Assembly (NCBI RefSeq): GCF_013390595.1
Contig: NZ_JACAWV010000008.1
Span: forward strand, 62,001 to 126,000
DNA: 64,000 bases
Direction: 5' to 3'
Source: Rhizobium sp. RM
GTDB taxonomy: Bacteria > Pseudomonadota > Alphaproteobacteria > Rhizobiales > Rhizobiaceae
The notes below the pieces were generated by a model, which saw only the letters and a list, made by a program, of their open reading frames with translations, searched no databases and was not told the DNA's origin. This document shows positions 43,495 to 52,157 of the stretch, one piece after another. The position numbers and the translations under genes were made by a program. Numbering within the stretch: the stretch's first letter is position 1; every line of letters starts with the position of its first letter.

Positions 43495-44535
43495 TTATTC
43501 GGCGTAATGATATGTATATCTCTTACGGATCTCGGTCGGTGTTGCGCCGAACCATCTTGAAACAGAGCGCGAAAAGGCGCCTGGGGTAGAGTATCCCAGC
43601 CTGTAGCCAATATCGGAAACCGGCAGATCGCTCTCAATGAGAAGTCTGTAGCCGGCATCTTTACGGATCGTATCCTTGATCTCGTTGAGGTTGGTTCCAA
43701 GTTCCGTCAGCCTGCGCTGAAAGCTGCGTTCTGACAGATTGAAATAGGGCGCAATCTCCGTCAGCGACAGTTCCGCGTCGGTAAGCCGCATTTGCAGGTA
43801 GCGTTTCACCTGATCGATAAACTGGGTGGCTTCCACCGATGTTTCCGGCCGCAGCATTCGGCACTGCAAGCTCATCAACTCGAACAGCCGCGTATCGGCA
43901 TGAGGATTGGCAATATCGAGCAATGCGGCCGGCACACGCAGCGTGTTGATCGCTTGTGAAAAGCCTATCCGCCGCGTCAGCCGATCTTTAAACAGTTGGA
44001 TATTCTGCGGTTTTGGCCGTTCCAGGCCAATTTCGATCTGGTTGGTCCGCTCAGCCAGAATATCGCGTAGCCGCTCAAAAAGAATACCTAACGCCAGATC
44101 CACATATTGGTCACGTCTGGCAATAACCGGGGCAAACGTCCATGACAACGACGTGTGGTGCTCATCCATCGTCATCGTGAAATGGCTTGTATTGGTTGCG
44201 TAATAAACGTGATCTTGAAGAAATTGCAGAAACGACCGCACGTCTGGAGCACTCATCAGGCCATACCCAAAAGCCCCTGAAGCCCCGGCCGGAAACACAG
44301 ACGCACATTGCAGGCCAAAGGCGTCGTCAGCGGAAATCACCGCACAGGTTTCCAGAAGACGGCAAAGCTTGTCGAGACTTATGCGTTCGGTCAGACTACC
44401 GAACTGGTTGGAATCGATGCCCAGAGCCCCGCAGATGGGGACGATATCAATACCGCGCGATCGCGCATAACCGCTCACACCGGCAGCGAGACCGGCCACG
44501 ACCGTTATGTCGTCGTTGAGATGTTTTCCCGGCAT
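43495..44535 (-). CDS. AraC-family transcriptional regulator with arabinose-binding-type N-terminal domain
   Basis: 346 residues. The N-terminal about 200 residues match the OruR/ArgR-like ligand domain (GASGAFGYGLMSAPDVRSFLQFLQDHV is recognisable). The C-terminal double HTH has LSLTEIAPYFNLSERSFQRRLTELG and VSDIGYRLGYSTPGAFSRSVSRWFGATPTEIRKRY. Such proteins often control amino-acid, fatty-acid or virulence genes in response to small molecules. No obvious target is adjacent; phnN ends 56 bp upstream on the same strand. Confidence 0.88.
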   Translation of the reverse strand: MPGKHLNDDITVVAGLAAGVSGYARSRGIDIVPICGALGIDSNQFGSLTERISLDKLCRLLETCAVISADDAFGLQCASVFPAGASGAFGYGLMSAPDVRSFLQFLQDHVYYATNTSHFTMTMDEHHTSLSWTFAPVIARRDQYVDLALGILFERLRDILAERTNQIEIGLERPKPQNIQLFKDRLTRRIGFSQAINTLRVPAALLDIANPHADTRLFELMSLQCRMLRPETSVEATQFIDQVKRYLQMRLTDAELSLTEIAPYFNLSERSFQRRLTELGTNLNEIKDTIRKDAGYRLLIESDLPVSDIGYRLGYSTPGAFSRSVSRWFGATPTEIRKRYTYHYAE

Positions 44536-44591
44536 CGGTCGTCTGGCGCATAATGTTGAGTATTTGTCGTCAGATGCTAAGCCGGGAACAA

Positions 44592-45224
44592 TTATTTGTC
44601 GAGCGATGTGCTGCGCAAAGTTTCACGCATACAAGTCGAATAGCTTTGCTTCAGGACGGTGATGATGGTTTGACCGGCCTCGTCGATTGAGCCGCTATTG
44701 TCCACTGTCGTGACGTCGAAATCGCCAAGCACACTGAGTGTGCTGCGTTCCAGCCGCTTGAGGATATCCTCCTTGGTTTCGCGTCCACGCAACTCAAGCC
44801 GTTTCGCCAGAACATCCGGCCTTGCAACGACATTGACCACCTTGAGCTTGGGAAAAACCGTCTGGAATTGCGGCAAAGCGGACCGGGAGCCATTGGCGAT
44901 CACCACGTTCCCCGCATCGAGATGATCGTAAACACTTGCCGGTATCCCGTACTTCAATCCATGCGCCTGCCAGTAGACGGCAAAAGCGCCTTGTTGCTGG
45001 CGCTGATCGAATTCCTCGGTGGAAACGGAGTCGTGGCTTTCGCCCCCTGCGTCTCCGCTGCGTGTGATCACGCGTCTTGTGAAATGGAAGCATGCCTTGT
45101 CCGCAAGGTGTCTTGCGGCATAATCCATCAGCGTGTCTTTGCCGGCACCGCTTGGACCGACAACCACGATCATGACGCCGGATGCAGAATGCTGAGTGCG
45201 CGCGCTACGATCTGCCTCCATCAT
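44592..45224 (-). CDS. phnN: Ribose 1,5-bisphosphate phosphokinase
   Basis: ATP-dependent enzyme that forms PRPP from ribose-1,5-bisphosphate, recycling the sugar left after C-P lyase. The 210-residue guanylate-kinase-like protein has a P-loop GPSGAGKDT at about 23-31 and the family blocks FHFTRRVITR, VYWQAHGLKYGIP, VIANGSRSALP and ARPDVLAKRLELRGRE. The ATG at 45224 overlaps the phnM stop (ATGA), which fixes the start. Last gene of the DUF1045-phnM-phnN unit. Confidence 0.95.
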   Translation of the reverse strand: MMEADRSARTQHSASGVMIVVVGPSGAGKDTLMDYAARHLADKACFHFTRRVITRSGDAGGESHDSVSTEEFDQRQQQGAFAVYWQAHGLKYGIPASVYDHLDAGNVVIANGSRSALPQFQTVFPKLKVVNVVARPDVLAKRLELRGRETKEDILKRLERSTLSVLGDFDVTTVDNSGSIDEAGQTIITVLKQSYSTCMRETLRSTSLDK

Positions 45225-46357
45225 GCGACACGTCTGCCTTGGCGCCAAACGGAACGAACGACCGGAACGCCGTGTTCGCGATGAACTCTGACGAGGTCTG
45301 CCCGCAGGCCGGTCTTGATGCGGCCGCGATCATCGAGACCAACCGTCCGAGCTGGCGTCGCCGTCACCATCGCCAAGGCTTGCGGCAAGGTGATGCCTTC
45401 CACCTGATCGGCAAGCAGGAATGGCGCATAGAGCAGGCTGAACGGCACGTAGTCGGACGACAGAACGTCCAGAACGCCAAGCTCCGCGAGATCGCGGGCA
45501 GCGATGTTACCGGAATGGGACTTGCCGCGAACGATATTCGGCGCGCCCATCAAGACGCTCATGCCGGCGCTGTGGGATGCGCGTGCGGCTTCGACGCTGG
45601 TGGGAAATTCTGCAAGCTTTACGCCGTGCCCGATCGCTTCGCCGACATGTGCTTCAGTCGCATCGTCGTGGCTGGCAACGGTTATGCCACGTTCCGCACA
45701 GTTTGCTGCCAGATAGTCGCGATGCTTGGCAGAATAGGCGGCAGAGGCAGCAACACGTCGCTTGACGAATTCGGCGAACGCATCATCGCTCAGTCCGCGC
45801 TTCTTTTGATAATAGAAGCTGTACTGTTCCATCGACTGGAACTGGCGCTGTCCTGGAGAATGATCCATCAGCGAGATCAATCGCACGCGCGGGTCTGTCT
45901 CGAAATCCTCGAAATGGTCAAGGACGTCGGAAGAGGCGACTTCACAGCGCAGGTGCAGAAGGTGATCGGCGCGCAGACGGTTCTGGTCGGACGCCGCTGC
46001 AATGGCATCGGCCATTTCGCGCATTTCGCCCTTTTTAAAACCACCGTCTTCATCAGAGCCAAGCCGCAGGCAGTCGAAAACCGTGGTGATACCGGACGAT
46101 GCGACCTGTGCATCATGCGCCTGAATGGCGGCGATCTTGTCCCAGGTTACGCCAGGGCGCGGCGAATAATGTTGTTCCAGATGGTCCGTGTGCAACTCGA
46201 CCAGTCCCGGGATCAGAAAGTCACCGCCAAAATCTTCACCGTGGGCCGATGGCCCCTCGCTGATATCCGCAATCTTCCCGTCGCGGATGAGAACGGAACC
46301 CGAGACAACATCGTCCTCCAGGACGATTCGGGCGTTGGAAAGAACGTGTTCGGTCAT
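45221..46357 (-). CDS. phnM: Alpha-D-ribose 1-methylphosphonate 5-triphosphate diphosphatase
   Basis: Amidohydrolase that removes pyrophosphate from the nucleotide-like phosphonate intermediate before PhnJ acts. 378 residues with metal-binding LVELHTDHLEQHYSPRPGV near residue 55, later ISLMDHSPGQRQF and TVASHDDATEAHV, and the C-terminal SDYVPFSLLYAPF. It overlaps DUF1045 (ATGA) and phnN (ATGA). Confidence 0.96.
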   Translation of the reverse strand: MTEHVLSNARIVLEDDVVSGSVLIRDGKIADISEGPSAHGEDFGGDFLIPGLVELHTDHLEQHYSPRPGVTWDKIAAIQAHDAQVASSGITTVFDCLRLGSDEDGGFKKGEMREMADAIAAASDQNRLRADHLLHLRCEVASSDVLDHFEDFETDPRVRLISLMDHSPGQRQFQSMEQYSFYYQKKRGLSDDAFAEFVKRRVAASAAYSAKHRDYLAANCAERGITVASHDDATEAHVGEAIGHGVKLAEFPTSVEAARASHSAGMSVLMGAPNIVRGKSHSGNIAARDLAELGVLDVLSSDYVPFSLLYAPFLLADQVEGITLPQALAMVTATPARTVGLDDRGRIKTGLRADLVRVHREHGVPVVRSVWRQGRRVA

Positions 46358-47052
46358 GGCGTGGCATCTTTCTTTGGCTGATGGCCGAGCGGCAACCAGC
46401 GATGGACGGCAAAAGGAGCGCCGCGGGTTTCTTCGGCGAACAGGGCAATGCCGGAAACGCTGAGCGGACGGTCTGTAAATTCGGAGAACTCGCTGGTGAG
46501 GATATCGCGCAGGCCCGTCGCCTCGCTGTCATCGACACGACCAGTCAGCGTCATGTGAAAACGGAAATCGTCCATGACATAGGGATAACCCCACAAAGAA
46601 AGATTTTGCCGCTGGCTTTCCGTCAGACTCTGTGGCCGACGGCGTGCGATATCGCTTTCGGAAAGTGGAGCACGGAACCTGTCGAAATGATCGACGATCT
46701 CGGCGGCAAAGTCCTGCAGCGGTTGGTAGGTGCGGTCGGGAACAAGCGCGAAAAAAGGTCCGAGCGCGTCGACCACCACACGCGGGATGTCGAAGGCCGA
46801 CTGGCTTGCGGCAAAGTCGTCAAATGCAGAGAGGAGGTCAGCCTCGCTGTATTTTTCCGACAGCTCGAACGGAGCTTTCAAGGTGGCGTGGAAGCCATAG
46901 CGTCGCGGTTCCGCGGTTACGTCGGCAAAGGTGCTATGGTCGTCATGCAACGTCCCGGAGAAGGCATCGCGTCCCAGCCAGCGCGACGCCGCTTCAGTCA
47001 ACGGATGATCTTTAGCCGGGGAAAAATAGATGGCGTAACGCACGTTCAGCAC
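46354..47052 (-). CDS. DUF1045 phosphonate-operon protein (2H phosphoesterase-like)
   Basis: 232 residues. Two His-x-Thr/Ser type motifs of the 2H phosphoesterase fold are visible: RYGFHATLKAPF at about residues 52-63 and DFRFHMTLTGRV at about 159-170. The start MLNVRYAIYFSP is typical of the Phn_opern_protn family found only in phn clusters. Relatives hydrolyse cyclic phosphodiesters. A role in opening the ribose-1,2-cyclic phosphate made by C-P lyase (as PhnP does elsewhere) is plausible, and no phnP gene is seen in this window. It is first of a three-gene unit preceded by a candidate Pho box. Confidence 0.88.
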   Translation of the reverse strand: MLNVRYAIYFSPAKDHPLTEAASRWLGRDAFSGTLHDDHSTFADVTAEPRRYGFHATLKAPFELSEKYSEADLLSAFDDFAASQSAFDIPRVVVDALGPFFALVPDRTYQPLQDFAAEIVDHFDRFRAPLSESDIARRRPQSLTESQRQNLSLWGYPYVMDDFRFHMTLTGRVDDSEATGLRDILTSEFSEFTDRPLSVSGIALFAEETRGAPFAVHRWLPLGHQPKKDATP

Positions 47053-47107
47053 TCTTCAATGTCATGGAAACCGGGAGCGAAAAGCTATTTGGCGTGACTC
47101 GCCCGCT

Positions 47108-47131
47108 CCCCGCAAGGTCAGGAATGCGGGG
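47108..47131 (-). terminator. Hairpin downstream of phnE2
   Basis: CCCCGC and GCGGGG with a 12-nt loop, 49 bp after the phnE2 stop and ahead of DUF1045. No T-run, so a weak terminator at best. Confidence 0.4.
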
Positions 47132-47143
47132 TAAATTGTTTCC

Positions 47144-47161
47144 ATGACAGAATGATGATGA
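47144..47161 (-). promoter_or_regulatory. Candidate Pho box before DUF1045-phnM-phnN
   Basis: On the minus strand TCATCAT-CATT-CTGTCAT: the second 7-mer is the perfect PhoB half-site CTGTCAT, the first matches 4 of 7, with the 11-bp period. Confidence 0.4.
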
Positions 47162-47179
47162 AGGCGATAAAAATCGCCG

Positions 47180-48529
47180 TCAGTGGTGCTGTTTTCCGAT
47201 CAGTCTGGACCGCAGTGCATTCGAGATATTATCGAACACGAAAACCACCGTCAGGATGAGCAAGACCATGTAAGCAACCTTGTCCCAGTCCGCGTTGGTC
47301 CCCATGGCCTCAAGAAGTTTCAGACCGATACCACCCGCGCCAACCGCACCGATAATCGTTGCTGAGCGCGTGTTGCTCTCCCAGAAATACAGCGACTGGG
47401 AAATGAACACCGGCAGAACCTGTGGCAACACGCCAAAGCGATTGACGGCGAGCGGCGATGCGCCAACGGATTTGACGCCTTCGCGCTGTTTGTCGTCGAC
47501 GTTTTCCAGCGCTTCCGCATAGACCTTTCCGAGCGCACCGGTGTCGGTGAAGAAGATCGCCGCGATCCCGGGGATTGGTCCAGGGCCAAAGCTGCGTGTA
47601 AAGAACAACGCCCAGATCAGCATGTCGATCGAACGTAGGAAATCGAACAGCCGCTTCATGCCCCAGTTCGCCGCTTTGTTGGCGGTGATGTTGCGCGCGG
47701 CGATGAAAGCCAGCGGCAGGGCAACGACCGTACCGAACAGAGTGCCGACAAAGGCCATGACCAATGTCTGCATCAGTTTCGACAGAATATCCGCATGCTG
47801 CCAGACGCCGTTTTCAAGAAAATCATCGACCATATGGCCGATGTTAGAGCGCGCCGGATCAAGTCTCTCGCCCCAGAGAGCCAGAGCAGCCAGTTCGCCA
47901 TAGCCCTTACCCCAGAACTCCGAGCGTGTGTCGAACCAGAAGTTGGCCCAGCCGAGGAACCGGCGCTGGACATAAACCTGGCTTGTGCGGATTTCTGCCT
48001 GACCGGCAAAGCCGTAGTGGACGATGACCTTGCTGCCGTCCTGCTGGATTGCGGCGGGAGCATCCGAAGGTACCTGGGCCGTATCGTCATTGATGGACAC
48101 CGGATAGCTTTTGCCATCGATGAAGACATCGACCTGTGTTGGCGTGATATCGAGGCGGTTGTCTTCTCCACCATAGCTCACTCTATAGCCACCGTTGGCC
48201 ATCGGCTGCAGCCAGCTAATGTTTGCATCGGCGGGGTACTGCCCACGGCTCGACCATTGCGGTACCACCTTGCCATCGTCGAAACGCAGGCGCGGCTGCG
48301 CCCGCCACGAATACCAGTCCTGGATATAGGTAGAAGCGCGGTCCCAGCGACCCTGCATGAAGGTGGGGCCGACATTGAAAAAGAAAAAGCAGGCGACGAG
48401 ATAGGCGAAGACGACTGTTATACCGGTCAGAAGACCGTAGCGTTGCATGAAGCTGCGTTTGAAAACTTCCGGATGGGCAGAGGTCAGTCGCTCGCGTTCG
48501 CCAGCGTTGAGAACGAAACTGGACGACAT
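47180..48529 (-). CDS. phnE: Phosphonate ABC transporter permease PhnE (second copy, long form)
   Basis: 449 residues, against about 260-290 for usual PhnE. After the first helix (about 32-54) comes a periplasmic-looking insert of roughly 170 residues (WYSWRAQPRLRFDDG to NFWFDTRSEFW). The BPD_transp_1 core follows with QTLVMAFVGTLFGTVVALPLAFIAARN, the EAA loop KQREGVKSVGASPLAVNRFGVLPQVLP and NTRSATIIGAVGAGGIG. It pairs with the shorter PhnE encoded just upstream (TGATG overlap). Confidence 0.93.
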   Translation of the reverse strand: MSSSFVLNAGERERLTSAHPEVFKRSFMQRYGLLTGITVVFAYLVACFFFFNVGPTFMQGRWDRASTYIQDWYSWRAQPRLRFDDGKVVPQWSSRGQYPADANISWLQPMANGGYRVSYGGEDNRLDITPTQVDVFIDGKSYPVSINDDTAQVPSDAPAAIQQDGSKVIVHYGFAGQAEIRTSQVYVQRRFLGWANFWFDTRSEFWGKGYGELAALALWGERLDPARSNIGHMVDDFLENGVWQHADILSKLMQTLVMAFVGTLFGTVVALPLAFIAARNITANKAANWGMKRLFDFLRSIDMLIWALFFTRSFGPGPIPGIAAIFFTDTGALGKVYAEALENVDDKQREGVKSVGASPLAVNRFGVLPQVLPVFISQSLYFWESNTRSATIIGAVGAGGIGLKLLEAMGTNADWDKVAYMVLLILTVVFVFDNISNALRSRLIGKQHH

Positions 48530-49515
48530 CAGGCAGCTCCCCGTCCGAATTCAAAGGATTGATGTCCGATCAGTCTGCGGCGAAGCCAGGCGGAAAACTG
48601 GTCCACGGCAATGATCGTCACAAGCAGAAGAAGGATGATGGCATAGGTCTTGGCGGCATGATCGCGGCCGATGGCAAGACGAAAGACCTCGCCGATACCG
48701 CCGCCACCGACAGCGCCGATGATGGTGGAAGCACGCACGTTGATTTCGGCGCGCAGCAGCGCATAGGAAACGAAGTTCGGCAGCACCTGTGGCACAATCG
48801 CGAAACGAACGCGCTCCAGCCAGTTGGCGCCAGCCGCGCGCAATCCCTCATCCGGTTTCATGTCGGCGTTCTCGACCACCTCGAAGAACAGCTTGCCGAG
48901 CGCGCCGATCGTGTGAACGGAAATGGCAATGATTGCGGCAATAGGGCCGATCGAAAGGATGGCGGTAAGCAGCCCCGCGATGACGATTTCGGGGAAGGCA
49001 CGAAGGATTTCCATTGTCCGTCGAACCACCCAGCGCACCAGGCCCGCGCCGACGAGATTGGTGGAGGCAAAAAAGCAGAGCACGAAAGCGAAAGCCGTGC
49101 CGATGATGGTTGAAACGAGCGCAATATTGAGCGTGATGATAAGTTGGTAGATGAAATGCGGAATGTAGAAGCTGCCGCTGATATAGACGCGATCCGCCGT
49201 ATAATCGTATTTCAGCGATCCATCTGCATAAGGAGATGGCAGGTCGAACATGGCGCGAAAGACTTCAAGCGGACTGTCCGGCACGAAGGTCTTCAGGAAA
49301 TCGAAAAAGTAAGGCAGGCGTTCGAAAAACTTGCCCGAATTGGCGTCATTGGCAAAGTTCAGGGATGCGCCGAGAATGATCAGAAACACCACCAGAGAGA
49401 TGATGGTATAGATGCGTCGGGTGGCAAGTTGCCGCTGATAATGTCGCATCACGGTGGCGGACGATGCGCTCAATCCCCCGTTTTGCAGGTCGCCATGTTG
49501 CAGGGTCGTCGCCAT
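48529..49515 (-). CDS. phnE: Phosphonate ABC transporter permease PhnE (first copy)
   Basis: 328 residues. First helix at about 36-55, then a predicted periplasmic loop of about 70 residues, then the permease core. Core motifs are ALVSTIIGTAFAFVLCFFAS, the EAA loop KPDEGLRAAGANWLERVRFAIVPQVLPNF and NVRASTIIGAVGGGGIG. The ATG at 49515 (AAGGAAAGCGGT upstream) was chosen over a GTG 14 codons earlier. It follows phnD across a stem-loop and overlaps the second phnE. Confidence 0.94.
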   Translation of the reverse strand: MATTLQHGDLQNGGLSASSATVMRHYQRQLATRRIYTIISLVVFLIILGASLNFANDANSGKFFERLPYFFDFLKTFVPDSPLEVFRAMFDLPSPYADGSLKYDYTADRVYISGSFYIPHFIYQLIITLNIALVSTIIGTAFAFVLCFFASTNLVGAGLVRWVVRRTMEILRAFPEIVIAGLLTAILSIGPIAAIIAISVHTIGALGKLFFEVVENADMKPDEGLRAAGANWLERVRFAIVPQVLPNFVSYALLRAEINVRASTIIGAVGGGGIGEVFRLAIGRDHAAKTYAIILLLLVTIIAVDQFSAWLRRRLIGHQSFEFGRGAA

Positions 49516-49535
49516 ACCGCTTTCCTTCTTGGCAA

Positions 49536-49565
49536 AAGCGGCAGTGCTTTTTGGCACCGCCGCTT
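49536..49565 (-). terminator. Intercistronic stem-loop after phnD
   Basis: Minus-strand RNA AAGCGGCGGTGC-CAAAAA-GCACTGCCGCTT has a 12-bp stem (one G-U) followed by TTG. It lies between phnD and the permease genes. Confidence 0.65.
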
Positions 49566-49585
49566 CCGAAATGGTGTCGTGATAA

Positions 49586-50491
49586 TCAGCCGCCGATAAC
49601 GGACTTACGAGCGTCGATGATCGTCTGGTAGAAGGACGGATCGACCTTTACATAGCCGGTGTTCTGACCCTGGCTGAAGCCCTGGAAGCAGGCGAGATCC
49701 TTCTTTGGAAGTTCCATGAAGAAGTCTTCAACCTTCTGCTTCATGGCATCGCCCAGCTTGTTGGTAACCATCAGCGGGCCGTTCGGGATCAGCGGCGACT
49801 TCCAGACTTCAACGATATCGTCGATGTCGAGGTTGCCCTTGGCGACCATCTGGTGAAGGTTGCCGGCAGAATAGCCCTCTTCCCACTTGCCAACGCCCGA
49901 ACCGAAGGTGGTGCCGACATCGAACTTCTTGTCGAGGACGGCGAGAACGAGGTTCTCGTGGCCGCCACCGAAACCGGTTTCGGAGAAGTATTCCTTGATC
50001 GATCCACCGATTTCCTTCGGCAGCGCGACGTTAGGAACGAGGTAGCCCGAGGTCGAGTCGGGATCGGCGAAGCCGAGCTTCTTACCCTTGGCATCGGCAA
50101 GCGTCTTGATGCCGCTGTCCTTGCGGGCAACCATGATCGTGTAATAGCCGGTGGCACCGTCAGAGCCAGCCGTGGTCAGGATAGGGTCAACGGCGTTGGG
50201 GTCGGTCAGAGCGATCTTGGCATAGGACGACGCGCCCATGGAAGCAATGTCGATCGTGCCGCCGAGCAGACCCTGGATAACGCCGTTGTAGTCCGGCGAC
50301 GGGAAGATCTGTACTTCGGAAACGCCGGTTGCTGCCTTCAGGCCATCGGCAACGCACTTCGTGTTGCGGATCTGGTCGGCTTCGTTTTCGGAACCGTCGA
50401 GACCGATGCGCAGAACCTTGACGTCCTGAGCCATTGCGGAGCCGGCCAGAACGCAAACTGCGACCGCCGAAAGAAGGGCTTTCTTCAACAT
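49586..50491 (-). CDS. phnD: Phosphonate ABC transporter substrate-binding protein
   Basis: 301 residues with signal peptide LKKALLSAVAVCVLAGSAMA and cleavage near residue 21. Mature motifs are LRIGLDGSENEADQIRN, IASMGASSYAKIA, ATGYYTIMVARKDSGIKTLADAKGKKLGFADPDSTSGYLVP, and VWKSPLIPNGPLMV near the C terminus. This is the PhnD phosphonate-clamp region of the PBP type 2 fold. Encoded between phnC and the two permeases; ligands are phosphonates and possibly phosphite or phosphate esters. Confidence 0.95.
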   Translation of the reverse strand: MLKKALLSAVAVCVLAGSAMAQDVKVLRIGLDGSENEADQIRNTKCVADGLKAATGVSEVQIFPSPDYNGVIQGLLGGTIDIASMGASSYAKIALTDPNAVDPILTTAGSDGATGYYTIMVARKDSGIKTLADAKGKKLGFADPDSTSGYLVPNVALPKEIGGSIKEYFSETGFGGGHENLVLAVLDKKFDVGTTFGSGVGKWEEGYSAGNLHQMVAKGNLDIDDIVEVWKSPLIPNGPLMVTNKLGDAMKQKVEDFFMELPKKDLACFQGFSQGQNTGYVKVDPSFYQTIIDARKSVIGG

Positions 50492-50576
50492 GGTTTTCTC
50501 CTCATGTCCGGCGAACCGGGGTTTGTTTATTGTGAAAGTGGCCCCTTTACGCGGGCGCAAACGATCCTCAGCGGTC

Positions 50577-51437
50577 TTAAAGCCCGGCCATAGCCAGCGG
50601 TTCAGGACCGGCAGATTGCTGCGACGCGCGGGCTGGAAGCTGCGCGCCGGGAATGTTGATGCTTGTCGACGTCATGGTTTCATCGATGCCGGCACCTTGC
50701 GAGTCCGTGCCGTAGATCGCCTTGACCGCAGTGGCTGTCAGCTCTGACGGTGTGCCGTCGAAAACGACGCGGCCACCCGACATGCCGATGATGCGTTCGC
50801 AGTAATTGCGCGCCGTATCCAATGTGTGCAGGTTGGTGATGACGGTAATGCCTTCGCGCTCGTTGATGTCGCGCAGCGCGTCCATCACGATCTTGGCATT
50901 CAAGGGATCAAGAGACGCGATCGGCTCGTCGGCGAGAACCATTTTCGGCGACTGCATAAGGGCGCGGGCGATTGCCACACGCTGCTGCTGACCACCGGAA
51001 AGGGTGCCGGCGGCCTGCATGGCGACGTGCTCGATCCCGAGGCGCTCGAGGGCCGCGATCGCCATCAGGCGCTCGTCGTGCGTGAAGATGTTCAAGAGGC
51101 TGAGTGCCGTCGAACGATGGTTTAGACGACCGAGCATCACATTGGTGAGAACGTCGAGACGCGGTACCAGATTGAACTGCTGGAAGATCATGGCGCAATC
51201 GCGCTGCCAGTTGCGCAGGGCAGCACCTTTCAGCGCGGACACTTCCAGGTCGTTGAAATGGATCGAGCCTGCGGAAGGATCGACGAGCCGATTGATCATG
51301 CGCAGAAGGGTTGATTTGCCAGCGCCTGAACGTCCGATCACGCCGACCATCTGGCCCTGCGGGATATCGATATTCACGGCATCGACGGCAGTGTGGTTGC
51401 CGAAACGGCGCGTGACTTGCTTCAGGTGAAAGCTCAT
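50577..51437 (-). CDS. phnC: Phosphonate ABC transporter ATP-binding protein
   Basis: 286 residues. Walker [10 protein letters not shown] at 35-43, Q-loop [14 protein letters not shown], signature [15 protein letters not shown], Walker [13 protein letters not shown] and switch His in [11 protein letters not shown]. About 35 extra residues follow the usual PhnC end. The ATG at 51437 was chosen over an in-frame TTG four codons upstream. Its ribosome-binding region is one arm of a hairpin (51439-51466). First gene of phnC-D-E-E, with a candidate Pho box upstream. Confidence 0.96.
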   Translation of the reverse strand: MSFHLKQVTRRFGNHTAVDAVNIDIPQGQMVGVIGRSGAGKSTLLRMINRLVDPSAGSIHFNDLEVSALKGAALRNWQRDCAMIFQQFNLVPRLDVLTNVMLGRLNHRSTALSLLNIFTHDERLMAIAALERLGIEHVAMQAAGTLSGGQQQRVAIARALMQSPKMVLADEPIASLDPLNAKIVMDALRDINEREGITVITNLHTLDTARNYCERIIGMSGGRVVFDGTPSELTATAVKAIYGTDSQGAGIDETMTSTSINIPGAQLPARASQQSAGPEPLAMAGL

Positions 51438-51438
51438 T

Positions 51439-51466
51439 TCCCCGTCCAATCTTTTTTTGACGGGGA
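51439..51466 (-). promoter_or_regulatory. Hairpin embracing the phnC ribosome binding site
   Basis: TCCCCGTC and GACGGGGA form a perfect 8-bp stem around a 12-nt loop. In the phnC mRNA the 3' arm is GACGGGGA, which ends one base before ATG and is the best available Shine-Dalgarno-like stretch. Confidence 0.45.
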
Positions 51467-51484
51467 TCGACCTAACAGCGCTCC

Positions 51485-51513
51485 GTGAAGTCCGAATGTC
51501 AGTTTAATGAAGA
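51485..51513 (-). promoter_or_regulatory. Candidate Pho box before phnC
   Basis: Minus strand TCTTCAT-TAAA then CTGACAT-TCGG-ACTTCAC: three 7-mers with 4-bp spacers. The centre unit is one base off CTGTCAT; the flanking ones are weaker. Confidence 0.45.
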
Positions 51514-51518
51514 AAATA

Positions 51519-52157
51519 TTACACGGAAGGCCGAGATACCTGGCCGCTATACTTCGAAACGAATGCTTCGGCACCCAGTGCGCGGAAATCATCGAGTGCC
51601 GACCGGAGGGTGGCATGGTCCCAGTCCCACCACGCCAGACGGTCCATGCGGGTACCGAGTTCGGCCGTGAAACGTTCGCGGATCAACTTTGCCGGCACGC
51701 CGCCAACGATCGTATAGGGGGCAACATCTTTCGATACCACAGCACCGGCTCCGATGACTGCACCGTTTCCAACCGTGACGCCTGGCAGGATTGTGACGCC
51801 GTGGCCGATCCATACATCGTGTCCGATCCACACCCGTCGCGCGCGCCTGGCATCGAAGAAGTCGTGCTCGTTTTCCGCGTCATCCCAGTAATTGGCGGCG
51901 CGATAGGTAAAATGGTGCAATGTTGCCCGTTCTACCGGGTGATTGGTGGCGTTGATGCGCACTGACGCTGCGATATTGACGAACTTGCCGATTGTCGCGC
52001 ACCACACCGAACCGTCCTGCATGATGTAGGAATAGTCACCCATCTCCACCTCTTCGAGCCGGCACCGTTCCGAAATTTCGGTGTAGCGGCCAATGGTCGA
52101 ATTGGTAACGCGGGCTGTTTCATGGATAGCGGGTTCGAGGCCAACCTTGACACTCAT
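51519..52157 (-). CDS. Phosphonate-operon hexapeptide-repeat acyltransferase
   Basis: 212 residues with a left-handed beta-helix built from hexapeptide repeats ([27 protein letters not shown] at the start, later [33 protein letters not shown]). It has the closing [13 protein letters not shown] motif of xenobiotic acetyltransferases (CAT-B type). A catalytic His is likely in the [13 protein letters not shown] region. Members of this subfamily occur in phn operons; they may acylate aminophosphonates or intermediates, a job done by the unrelated GNAT protein PhnO in E. coli. Start overlaps the phnL stop (ATGA). Confidence 0.87.
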   Translation of the reverse strand: MSVKVGLEPAIHETARVTNSTIGRYTEISERCRLEEVEMGDYSYIMQDGSVWCATIGKFVNIAASVRINATNHPVERATLHHFTYRAANYWDDAENEHDFFDARRARRVWIGHDVWIGHGVTILPGVTVGNGAVIGAGAVVSKDVAPYTIVGGVPAKLIRERFTAELGTRMDRLAWWDWDHATLRSALDDFRALGAEAFVSKYSGQVSRPSV

